A DNA stretch of 5,499 nt from Candidatus Dadabacteria bacterium UBA2774 (GCA_002352485.1 DEIM01000185.1:24054-29552); one strand, 5' to 3'. Positions 1 through 5,453 are shown, counted from the stretch's first letter. Translations and numbers: made by a program. Notes: generated by a model not told the origin, from the sequence alone.

Positions 1-372
1 ATACTTTACTCCGAGAGTCTTAGGACCTATTTCACCTAATAGTAGAAGACTCGGAGATGCTATAGCTACGGAAATTATCATTATGCTCCTTTCCGAGTAC
101 CCATCCAGGAGACTTGCAACTGTAATACCGATGATACTTGAATAGGCGACGTTAACGACTTCGTCTGCGAACAGAATGGTGATAATAAGCTTATAAGGCT
201 CTTTCAGAAGCTTCTCTATAATCCTGTAACTGTTCTTGCCTTCCTTCCTGAGACTTTCAAGCTGGTGTCTGCCGAGAGAAAAGAGAGAGCCCTCGGACAG
301 GCAGAAAAATCCCGAGAGGAAAAGGAGAAGCAGTATTAAAAATAAATTGTAGCTATAAGAAATCTCGTCCAT
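1..372 (-). CDS. CNNM/DUF21-domain membrane protein (HlyC/CorC family), N-terminal part, cut by the window edge
   Basis: I translated this frame by hand from the ATG at 372-370. It is open for 124 codons to the first base of the window, so the C-terminal part is missing. Hydrophobic stretches at about residues 8-26, 60-90 and 96-113 look like membrane helices. The first runs into a short FFCLSEGSLFSLGR segment, which matches the 'FFS.SE.AL.SL.R' signature of the CNNM transmembrane domain. Further matches are E39-G45 (ESLRKEG), the ADEVVN stretch at 69-74 in place of the common GNNLVN, and GEIGPKTLG at 113-121, matching the family's GE..PK. Full-length relatives usually add a CBS-domain pair and often a CorC_HlyC domain, and are linked to Mg2+/Co2+ transport or tolerance; whether those domains are present cannot be seen. 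A TAG stop lies six codons upstream (390-388), so this is the only possible ATG. The gene follows thiL by 50 bp on the same strand, so co-transcription is likely. The Shine-Dalgarno is weak (GGACG). Confidence 0.85.
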   Translation of the reverse strand, partial: MDEISYSYNLFLILLLLFLSGFFCLSEGSLFSLGRHQLESLRKEGKNSYRIIEKLLKEPYKLIITILFADEVVNVAYSSIIGITVASLLDGYSERSIMIISVAIASPSLLLLGEIGPKTLGVKY

Positions 373-422
373 TTTTTCGTCCGAATACTAATTTCGTCCG
401 TGTAATCAAAATTGTCCTCTTA

Positions 423-1403
423 TTAATTAAAGTGAACGAATCCCCTCCGTTTAAGTTTTATTTCTTTCCCGTTAGAATCTACGATTTCAATTGCCGGGCC
501 GGCAGTAACAATGCCGATCTCGGTTACATCAGTCCCGACGGATGATGCGATTTCTGATACATTGTCTTTATTATTCTCAGGTGCAGTAAAGAGAAGCTCG
601 TAGTCCTCACCGCCAGAGAGAGCAAGCTCGAAGAAGTCCTCTGCATAATCACTAGCTATGCTCTTATACTCGCTGGATAAAGGGAGTTTGTCGGCATAGA
701 TTCTCGCGCCTAAACCCTTATCGACCGTTATTCTTCCCAAATCTAAAACAAGTCCGTCGCTTACGTCAATCATCGATGTAACCGCTCCGTTTACAGCAAG
801 CTGTCTGCCGAGTTCGAGCCTTGGGCAAGGATACATATGTCTTTCAATCAACACTCTACTGTCACTGTGTGAAGACCCCTGTTTAAGTAGCGTGAGACCT
901 AGCGCAGAATCTCCCAATGTACCGCTTACGTATATAAGGTCACCTTCGCAGGCACCGGCTCTCTTGACTACGTTTTCTGGCTCAATTTCTCCAAGAGCCG
1001 TTATATCCAAAAAGATCTTGTCGGACGTGCTCAGGTTGCCACCTATAAGCTCTACACCGAATTCTTGTTCGGACTCTCTGAATCCGCTTATCATCTGAGC
1101 GAGATAGTCCTCGTCTTCGTCTGCTGAGAACCCTACTGATGCGAGTATGTATCTGGCTACGCCGCCCATAGCTCCGATATCGCTCACTGAGACGGCGACC
1201 GATTTCCTGGCAAGCACCCTCGGAGATATGAAAGATTTAATAAAATGCACGTCTTCTACCTGAGAGTCGGTCGTCGCAAGAAGAAGGCTGCCATGGGCGA
1301 TCTTGACTGCGGCTGCGTCGTCACCGATGCCGACCTCTACACTATCTGATGCAGTATTAAAATGCTCCTCTATTCTTCGAAGAGCGCTCAGCTCATCAAT
1401 CAT
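423..1403 (-). CDS. thiL: Thiamine-monophosphate kinase ThiL
   Basis: ThiL phosphorylates thiamine monophosphate with ATP to give thiamine diphosphate, the active cofactor, in the cytoplasm. The 326 residues match the usual family length. The N-terminal AIRS/PurM-like domain (about 25-140) carries GIGDDAA (25-31), TTDSQVEDVHF (44-54, family TTD.LVE.VHF), SVSDIGAMG (72-80) and GGN (121-123). The C-terminal domain (about 148-300) carries the glycine-rich GDLIYVSGTLGDSALGL (154-170), P.PRLELG (192-199), MIDVSDGL (211-218) and SGGEDYELLFT (263-273). These Asp-rich motifs bind Mg2+ and the nucleotide. The position that is GGD in E. coli is GGN here, a substitution I believe also occurs in other ThiL proteins, so I do not read it as loss of function. 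The ATG at 1403-1401 gives the canonical N-terminus; only a poor upstream GGGA is available as Shine-Dalgarno. No other thiamine gene and no recognisable TPP riboswitch lies in the 264-bp upstream spacer. Confidence 0.96.
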   Translation of the reverse strand: MIDELSALRRIEEHFNTASDSVEVGIGDDAAAVKIAHGSLLLATTDSQVEDVHFIKSFISPRVLARKSVAVSVSDIGAMGGVARYILASVGFSADEDEDYLAQMISGFRESEQEFGVELIGGNLSTSDKIFLDITALGEIEPENVVKRAGACEGDLIYVSGTLGDSALGLTLLKQGSSHSDSRVLIERHMYPCPRLELGRQLAVNGAVTSMIDVSDGLVLDLGRITVDKGLGARIYADKLPLSSEYKSIASDYAEDFFELALSGGEDYELLFTAPENNKDNVSEIASSVGTDVTEIGIVTAGPAIEIVDSNGKEIKLKRRGFVHFN

Positions 1404-1451
1404 ATCAATTAAATCCCGGACACACTTTTTCTGCTCGAATTTCCTGAAATG

Positions 1452-1482
1452 TATATAGGATTGCTTTTGGTTGGAATGTTAA
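1452..1482 (-). promoter_or_regulatory. Weak candidate promoter for thiL and the CNNM gene
   Basis: Read on the minus strand there is TTAACA (1482-1477, five of six bases to TTGACA), a 19-bp spacer, and TATATA (1457-1452, four of six to TATAAT). The start point would be near 1445, giving a leader of about 40 nt before the thiL ATG. The spacer is longer than optimal and the region is AT-rich, so this could be chance. Confidence 0.2.
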
Positions 1483-1510
1483 GATAAATTAAATTGTAAC
1501 TACACAAATG

Positions 1511-1570
1511 AGGGTCAGGTTCTTTCATAAGGCAGAATATTTTATTACTATTTCCTTATATTCTGCTTTA
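1511..1570. repeat. Palindromic element with adjoining GGGTCAGGTTC sequence, REP-like in style
   Basis: GCAGAATAT (1532-1540) and ATATTCTGC (1558-1566) form a perfect 9-bp inverted repeat around a 17-base loop. It extends outward through one G-T pair (1531/1567) and three more Watson-Crick pairs (1528-1530 with 1568-1570), giving 13 bp. Just before it lies AGGGTCAGGTTC (1511-1522), which resembles the conserved GGGTCAGGT-type heads of palindromes associated with RAYT (IS200-like) transposases. There is no T-run after the stem, so it is a poor fit for an intrinsic terminator. It sits between the divergent thiL and arsC-like genes and outside both candidate promoters. The inverted repeat is seen directly; the REP assignment is inference. 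Confidence 0.4.
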
Positions 1571-1575
1571 AGTTT

Positions 1576-1605
1576 ATGACATTTGGGAAAATATGTCAAT
1601 ATAAT
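1576..1605 (+). promoter_or_regulatory. Sigma70-type promoter for the arsC-like gene
   Basis: ATGACA (1576-1581, five of six to TTGACA) is followed by an 18-bp spacer and a perfect TATAAT (1600-1605). The expected start is near 1612, giving a leader of about 56 nt to the ATG at 1668. A second TATAAT at 1654-1659 has only a poor -35 partner (TTTTAA, 1631-1636). If used, it would start transcription almost on the initiation codon. Confidence 0.5.
1577..1598. promoter_or_regulatory. Candidate operator: dyad TGACAT-N10-ATGTCA over the arsC-like promoter
   Basis: TGACAT (1577-1582) and ATGTCA (1593-1598) are perfect inverted half-sites whose centres are 16 bp apart. They cover the -35 element and most of the spacer of the promoter above and end two bases before the -10. 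A dimeric repressor bound here would block RNA polymerase. I do not recognise the half-site as that of a named regulator, and it does not look like a classical ArsR box. Confidence 0.35.
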
Positions 1606-1667
1606 TTTGGCTGAAACTTAACCGGAAATATTTTAAGCGCATCAGTACTGAGGTATAATCCAGGGCC

Positions 1668-2024
1668 ATGAGCGATGATAAGATCACGATATACATAAAA
1701 CCGACCTGCTCCACAGTGAGAAAGGCGCTTAAGATTCTGAGGGAGAACGGGTCGGAATTTGACCAGGTAAATTACTATGAGACCCCCTTTACAAAAAGAA
1801 AGCTTAGTGGACTTATTAAGAAACTAGGCGTTCCTCCAAGGGAACTCTTAAGAAAGAACGAAAAGGTATACAAAGAGTTTGGCTTGTCGAAAAAAGAGCT
1901 TTCGGACAGTGAAATCATAGATCTGATGGTAAAACACCCGGACTTAATACAGCGTCCTATAGTTGTAAAAGGTAAAAAAGTAATCCTCGCCCGCCCCGCT
2001 GAAGAGATCGAGAAGCTTCTTTAA
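1668..2024 (+). CDS. arsC: ArsC/Spx-family protein, probable glutaredoxin-dependent arsenate reductase
   Basis: This 118-residue protein has the thioredoxin-like fold of the ArsC/YffB/Spx family. The start KITIYIKPTCSTVRK places the catalytic Cys at C14 in a CX3R arrangement (C14-S-T-V-R18). This matches plasmid R773 ArsC (C12...R16) and differs from the CXXC of Spx. Other ArsC landmarks are ELLRKNEKVYKEF (59-71, with R62 equivalent to R60), HPDLIQRPIVV (90-100, R96 equivalent to R94) and ARP (108-110, R109 equivalent to R107). All three substrate-binding arginines are therefore present. The known reaction is reduction of arsenate to arsenite using glutathione and glutaredoxin in the cytoplasm. 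No arsR, arsB or acr3 gene is in the window, so the physiological role is open; YffB-type relatives have no settled substrate. The ATG gives the family N-terminus, but no well-placed Shine-Dalgarno precedes it: AGGG at 1662-1665 is only 2 nt away, and GAGG at 1650-1653 is 14 nt away. No terminator follows. Confidence 0.85.
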   Translation: MSDDKITIYIKPTCSTVRKALKILRENGSEFDQVNYYETPFTKRKLSGLIKKLGVPPRELLRKNEKVYKEFGLSKKELSDSEIIDLMVKHPDLIQRPIVVKGKKVILARPAEEIEKLL

Positions 2025-2071
2025 AAAAGACCACCCCTCTCAGACCGAGTATCGTTTACTTTAGTTTTAAG

Positions 2072-3448
2072 TTAGGCTGCTATCCTTTTTCTTCTGATAG
2101 TCCTAAGACCGATCGCGAGTAGAGGCAGTAAAAGAACAGCTAGGTTAGCTCCGGTATTTTTTGTGTCGGGATTACCTGCTATCACACATCCACCTCCCCC
2201 TCCATCTCCTTCGACTAGGACAAATCTACAGCCGGCAAAGTATATCTCTTCATTTCCGTCAGGATTGTCTCCTGTAATATTTGCCGTCGAACTGAACAGT
2301 ATTGATCTACCGTCGCTATTTGTTCTGACGCTCCCGGCGCCGCCACCCGAAGTATCCGTTATCTGCTCAGTTATGCCTGTATTTGCGTCAAATTGAAACA
2401 CCTCTGTGTTAGTATCGGGATTATCCCCGGTCAAATCGGCAGCAGAACGAAATGTAACCCGAGTCCCGTCAGAAGTTATAGATTGACTTGAGTTAGATAC
2501 ACCCGTCGAATCCGTTACCTGTGTAAATAGCATAGTGTCTGCATCGAATAAGAATATCTCCCGGTTAGCGTCGGGATTTTCTCCTGTGGGGTTGGTTTCA
2601 CTAGAAAATGCAATAACCGAGGCATCGGCATTTAACGATGGGCTAGAGCTATTTAAGTTGTTGCCGTCTGTAATTTGAGTCAAAGTTGCCGACATTACAT
2701 CGTACAGAATTACCTCTTGACTGGTATCCGGGTTGTCTCCAGTTAAATCCGAACCGGTATGAAAACCAATGGTTGACCCGTCGGAGCTCATGGATGGAGC
2801 AATACTAAAACCAGCCCCACTACTAGTCAACTGAGTAAACATCATCGTATCTGCGTCGAATAGAAATATCTCTCTGTTGCCAGCAGGGTTCCCGCCGGTT
2901 AAGTCTGCCGCGGAGTCAATGGCAATGAGTGACCCGTCGGCATTCATACGAGGAACAATATTATTTTCACCTGTAGTATCCGTTATTTGAGTAAATGTCG
3001 CTGCACCTATGTCAAATAGGAATATCTCTCTGTTTCCGTCGGGGTTCCCGCCGGTTAGGTCCGCCTCGGAGGATAGACCTAATAGGGTTTCGTCATCATT
3101 TATATCAAATATGAAGCTATTCAGTCCCACACTGTCGGTTAGCTGAGTTATTACTAATGTATCAGTATCGAATGTATATGCTTCGAAACTCCCGTCAGGG
3201 TTACCTCCGTTTATATCGGCATCAGATAAAAAAGCCCCCAATGTACCGCCTGGGTTCAAAAAACCAGCTTCTGATTCCCCTCCAGTCGTATCGGTTACTT
3301 GGACTATGTCACAGGTGAGCTGAGCTTTTGCATAATCTGCACAAACGCCCAACGTGAAAATAGCAATAAACAGGAATCCACAAAACCTAAATACTCCCCG
3401 TTTACCCGTACTTATCCTACTAAACCTTTCGCCTCTCAATCTATTCAT
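2072..3448 (-). CDS. Secreted seven-bladed beta-propeller protein (PD40/TolB-like repeats) with C-terminal sorting tail
   Basis: Function unknown; the architecture is clear. Residues 1-42 are a long, Arg-rich signal peptide with a hydrophobic core at about 19-36 and a likely cut after AKA (40-42). Six tandem repeats of exactly 52 residues follow (77-388), each of the form ADLTG.NPDGN.EIFLFDADT...TQ.TD....PS...DG..IAF.S. A leading half-repeat (46-76) and a trailing half-repeat (389-412) would combine into a seventh blade. The repeats resemble the 'SD..NLV.GDTNG..DVF..D' propeller repeats (PD40/TolB-like) of many secreted bacterial proteins, usually protein- or carbohydrate-binding scaffolds. 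The tail is five Gly (416-420), Cys421, a linker, a hydrophobic segment (436-448) and RTIRRKR (449-455). This tripartite layout resembles MYXO-CTERM-type sorting signals and suggests surface anchoring. Cys46 and Cys407 fall in the same predicted blade and could be disulfide-linked. The start is supported by GGGAGG six bases upstream. The gene stands alone and converges on the arsC-like gene across 47 bp. Confidence 0.85.
   Translation of the reverse strand: MNRLRGERFSRISTGKRGVFRFCGFLFIAIFTLGVCADYAKAQLTCDIVQVTDTTGGESEAGFLNPGGTLGAFLSDADINGGNPDGSFEAYTFDTDTLVITQLTDSVGLNSFIFDINDDETLLGLSSEADLTGGNPDGNREIFLFDIGAATFTQITDTTGENNIVPRMNADGSLIAIDSAADLTGGNPAGNREIFLFDADTMMFTQLTSSGAGFSIAPSMSSDGSTIGFHTGSDLTGDNPDTSQEVILYDVMSATLTQITDGNNLNSSSPSLNADASVIAFSSETNPTGENPDANREIFLFDADTMLFTQVTDSTGVSNSSQSITSDGTRVTFRSAADLTGDNPDTNTEVFQFDANTGITEQITDTSGGGAGSVRTNSDGRSILFSSTANITGDNPDGNEEIYFAGCRFVLVEGDGGGGGCVIAGNPDTKNTGANLAVLLLPLLAIGLRTIRRKRIAA
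2285..3220 (-). repeat. Six tandem 156-bp (52-codon) coding repeats
   Basis: The units start at 3220, 3064, 2908, 2752, 2596 and 2440 and read leftward with no length variation. Units 2, 3 and 5 (ending at 2909, 2753 and 2441) are most alike: all encode N-R-E-I-F-L-F-D and share stretches of nucleotide identity around that motif, suggesting more recent duplication or conversion. Unit 1 (3220-3065) and unit 6 (2440-2285) are the most diverged. Units 4-6 favour TGDNP or TGENP where units 1-3 have GGNP. Each unit is taken to be one propeller blade, offset by the velcro register. Confidence 0.85.
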
Positions 3449-3454
3449 GTCTTG

Positions 3455-3460
3455 CCTCCC
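3455..3460 (-). promoter_or_regulatory. Strong ribosome-binding site of the propeller gene
   Basis: On the minus strand GGGAGG lies six bases before the ATG at 3448-3446. It fixes the start of the long, Arg-rich signal peptide and shows that this organism uses Shine-Dalgarno initiation. That makes the lack of one before comM and the arsC-like gene more noticeable. Confidence 0.8.
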
Positions 3461-3486
3461 GCATTACCTCTTCGTTTTTGTACTAA

Positions 3487-3510
3487 TTGCTCACTATCAA
3501 AGCAGAGCAA
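3487..3510. promoter_or_regulatory. Small inverted repeat in the propeller gene leader
   Basis: TTGCTC (3487-3492) and GAGCAA (3505-3510) form a 6-bp dyad with a 12-base centre. After one mismatch two more base pairs extend it (3484-3485 with 3512-3513). It lies about 40-60 bp upstream of the ATG at 3448. It could be an operator or a leader hairpin, but short dyads are common in AT-rich sequence. Confidence 0.2.
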
Positions 3511-3526
3511 CTAAATGCCTTTCTTA

Positions 3527-3537
3527 ATTCTCAGAAT
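3527..3537. promoter_or_regulatory. Perfect 11-bp palindrome ATTCTCAGAAT upstream of the propeller gene
   Basis: Five bases on each side of a central C are perfectly symmetrical. It sits about 80 bp upstream of the start codon, in the region where a promoter for the minus-strand gene should lie. I see no convincing -35/-10 pair to anchor it, so an operator role is only a possibility. Confidence 0.2.
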
Positions 3538-3613
3538 AACACAAGAATCCATACAGATACACAATTAATTTAAATACACTATTAAGGCATCAGATTAATA
3601 GAGAGCCTATAAT

Positions 3614-3640
3614 AAAAAGGGGGCTTCGGCCCCTTTTTTG
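3614..3640 (+). terminator. Strong rho-independent terminator with TTCG tetraloop, no gene in front
   Basis: The stem pairs GGGGC (3620-3624) with GCCCC (3629-3633) across a TTCG loop (3625-3628). C3624-G3629 close the loop, giving the extra-stable C(UUCG)G form in plus-strand RNA. One G-T pair and five A-T pairs extend the stem into the T-run (TTTTTT at 3634-3639, then G and TTTT). The five A residues on the left would give a weaker T5 tail on the minus strand, so it may work both ways. It lies between two divergent genes, and neither reads into it. Confidence 0.88.
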
Positions 3641-3861
3641 TTTTCTCGTATAGTTCTGTTTTAAAGCCTTTTAAAAACTGCTATGTATGGGCATGCCTCA
3701 TTGGCCCTAGACTTTAAATCAAGTACCATTGGATAGAGGACAGACTATATTATCCGTATCATTCCCGTTTAAACTGTCTTTAACGACGTGAAGCAGCCCA
3801 AAATATTCCACCTTTCATTTAACTTAATTTAATTGTCTTCTAAATAACAACAAACTCAGGT

Positions 3862-3867
3862 TATAAT
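3862..3867 (+). promoter_or_regulatory. Candidate -10 box for comM, implying a very short leader
   Basis: A perfect TATAAT ends 14 bp before the comM ATG. Transcription would start near 3874, leaving roughly eight untranslated bases. The sequence between the box and the ATG (AATCCCCGACCGTT) has no Shine-Dalgarno. No good -35 is seen at 16-18 bp (TCTAAA at 3839-3844 is poor); TTGTCT at 3833-3838 is too far away at 23 bp. The box could be coincidental in an AT-rich stretch. Confidence 0.35.
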
Positions 3868-3881
3868 AATCCCCGACCGTT

Positions 3882-5411
3882 ATGATAGCTAAAGTTCTGA
3901 GCAGCGCAGTACTGGGCGTAGACGCCTATCTCGTGGAAGTGGAAGTGGATATAGCGCTTGGGTTTCCCGCTTTTAATACAGTTGGCCTGCCCGAAGGGGC
4001 GGTGAAAGAGAGTAAGGAGCGGGTGCGCGCTGCAATTAAGAACTGCGGTTATGAGTTCCCTTATAGAAGAATCACGGTAAACCTTGCGCCTGCGGACATA
4101 AGAAAAGAGGGCTCTGCGTTCGATTTGCCTATATCGATAGGCATTCTGACGGTAATGGGTCTTGTCGATCACAATAAGCTCAAAGATTATATAATCCTGG
4201 GCGAGCTCTCACTTGACGGTGAGGTTAAACCGATAAAAGGCGCCCTTCCCACTTCGATCTGCACAAGGGACTTAAAGCTAAAGGGCATAATCCTCCCCAG
4301 GGAAAATGCTGAGGAAGCTGCTGTGGTAAGCGGTATTGACGTGCTCGGAGTCGATTCCCTTCAGGACGTAGTCGAGTTCTTTGCTGATAAGAGAGAAATA
4401 AAACCTACTAAAGTAGACATACGATCAGTATTCAAAGAAGCAAGAGAGTACCAGGCCGATTTTCACGAGGTAAAAGGCCAGGAGCACGTAAAGCGCTCAC
4501 TTGAAGTAGCAGCAAGCGGGGGACATAACTTGCTTATGATAGGATCACCCGGTGCGGGTAAGACCATGCTCGCTCGCAGACTCCCGACGATCCTGCCGGA
4601 CATGACATTTGAGGAAGCGCTTGAGACGACAAAGATATACTCGGTTACCGGGCTTCTTCCGAGCCATTCGTCACTCTACGCTACGAGACCGTACCGCTCG
4701 CCACACCACACAGTGAGCGACGCCGGACTTATTGGAGGGGGCGCGATACCAAAACCCGGAGAGGTGAGCCTGGCACATAACGGTGTGCTATTTCTGGACG
4801 AGCTTCCGGAGTTTAAAAAAAATGTTCTTGAGGTTATGCGTCAGCCCCTTGAGGACGGAATGGTCACGATATCAAGGGCCGTCACATCTCTTACCTATCC
4901 CGCAAGCTTTATGCTGGTAGCCGCTATGAACCCCTGCCCCTGCGGATATCACGGCGACCCGCAAAAGGAATGCTCCTGCAACCCGCTTCAGATACATAAG
5001 TACCGCTCCAAGGTCTCGGGGCCGCTGCTGGACAGGATTGATATACATGTGGAGGTGCCGCCCGTAAGATACAAGGAGCTTTCAGACGAGTCGGGAGGCG
5101 AGACATCATCTGATATAAAGGGCCGGGTAAACAGAGCAAGGGAAATTCAGATGATGCGCTTTAAAGGCTCTCCCATACACTCAAACTCTCAGATGAGCCC
5201 TACGCAGGTGAAAAAATATGCGAGGCCGAACGATGTGGGAAGTAAGCTCCTTGAGACTGCGATAGACAAGCTCGGCCTCAGCGCAAGGGCTTATGACAGG
5301 ATTCTAAAGGTCGCACGCACGATAGCAGATTTGGAAGATTCAGATACTGTGCAGTCCAACCATATATCCGAAGCCATACAGTACCGCTCGCTTGATAGGG
5401 GTGTTGTTTAG
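3882..5411 (+). CDS. comM: ComM/YifB-family AAA+ ATPase (Mg-chelatase-like)
   Basis: The 509 residues match the family length and order. The N-terminal ChlI/Lon-S5-like domain (about 18-165) includes GFPAFNTVGLPEGAVKESKE (27-46) and NLAPADIRKEGSAFDLPI (67-84). The AAA+ core has Walker A GSPGAGKT (221-228), HHTVSDAGLIGGG (275-287), PGEVSLAHNGVLFLDELPEF (292-311, Walker B with D306-E307), the sensor-1 Asn in AMNPCPCGY (348-356) and the candidate arginine finger R385 in LLDRID. The Cys set C352, C354, C364 and C366 is typical of the family and suggests a metal site. The Mg_chelatase C-terminal domain (about 415-505) carries LSARAYDRILKVARTIADLE (466-485). In Vibrio and Haemophilus, ComM is a hexameric DNA helicase that drives branch migration when transformed DNA is integrated. 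In many bacteria the gene is present without proven competence, so that role is inferred. No other competence gene is in view. The start matches the family N-terminus. No terminator is visible after the stop. Confidence 0.95.
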   Translation: MIAKVLSSAVLGVDAYLVEVEVDIALGFPAFNTVGLPEGAVKESKERVRAAIKNCGYEFPYRRITVNLAPADIRKEGSAFDLPISIGILTVMGLVDHNKLKDYIILGELSLDGEVKPIKGALPTSICTRDLKLKGIILPRENAEEAAVVSGIDVLGVDSLQDVVEFFADKREIKPTKVDIRSVFKEAREYQADFHEVKGQEHVKRSLEVAASGGHNLLMIGSPGAGKTMLARRLPTILPDMTFEEALETTKIYSVTGLLPSHSSLYATRPYRSPHHTVSDAGLIGGGAIPKPGEVSLAHNGVLFLDELPEFKKNVLEVMRQPLEDGMVTISRAVTSLTYPASFMLVAAMNPCPCGYHGDPQKECSCNPLQIHKYRSKVSGPLLDRIDIHVEVPPVRYKELSDESGGETSSDIKGRVNRAREIQMMRFKGSPIHSNSQMSPTQVKKYARPNDVGSKLLETAIDKLGLSARAYDRILKVARTIADLEDSDTVQSNHISEAIQYRSLDRGVV

Positions 5412-5453
5412 AAAGGATGCGAACTTTGCAATAATAGTGAGGAGACTACAGTT

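Larger units (their letters stand above)
3449..3881. other. 433-bp spacer between the divergent propeller and comM genes
   Basis: No open reading frame with coding character is visible here. From left to right it holds the propeller-gene ribosome-binding site, the two small dyads, a long-range match ATGCCTT (3515-3521) with AAGGCAT (3584-3590), a TATAAT at 3608-3613 and the terminator. Beyond that is an AT-rich hairpin at 3658-3678 (GTTTTAAA, loop GCCT, then the complement with one bulged A) and the palindrome GGCATGCC at 3690-3697. GACAG (3739-3743) and CTGTC (3774-3778) could also pair. Sequence from about 3810 to 3870 is very AT-rich and leads into the comM promoter region. A small RNA could lie on either side of the terminator, but I could not match any known RNA family and found no tRNA T-loop. 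Confidence 0.5.

Noticed and set aside
892..1098. 68-residue plus-strand open frame inside thiL
   Set aside because: It lies wholly antisense to a gene with every ThiL motif and has low-complexity, motif-free content; it is a shadow frame.
1404..1500. TPP riboswitch upstream of thiL
   Set aside because: I find no conserved thi-box elements or matching stems in the leader.
2025..2071. Possible bidirectional terminator between the convergent arsC-like and propeller genes
   Set aside because: There is an A6 tract next to GC-rich sequence, but GGTCT occurs as a direct, not inverted, repeat on the minus strand, and I could form no stable stem.
2163..2396. 77-residue plus-strand open frame with a proline run
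   Set aside because: The proline run is the reverse reading of the poly-Gly tail codons of the propeller gene; there is no independent coding support.
3299..3514. 71-residue plus-strand open frame over the start of the propeller gene
   Set aside because: It overlaps the signal peptide and a strong minus-strand ribosome-binding site, has no start signal of its own, and shows no recognisable motif.
3640..3860. tRNA, 6S RNA or RNase P RNA gene before comM
   Set aside because: There is no T-loop, no tRNA acceptor pairing, and none of the conserved blocks I know for those RNAs on either strand.
3861..4172. 103-residue minus-strand open frame at the start of comM
   Set aside because: It is antisense to the conserved ChlI-like domain of comM, with a composition typical of a reverse reading.
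4924..5139. 71-residue minus-strand open frame within comM
   Set aside because: It is antisense to the conserved Cys cluster and sensor region of comM; it is a shadow frame.
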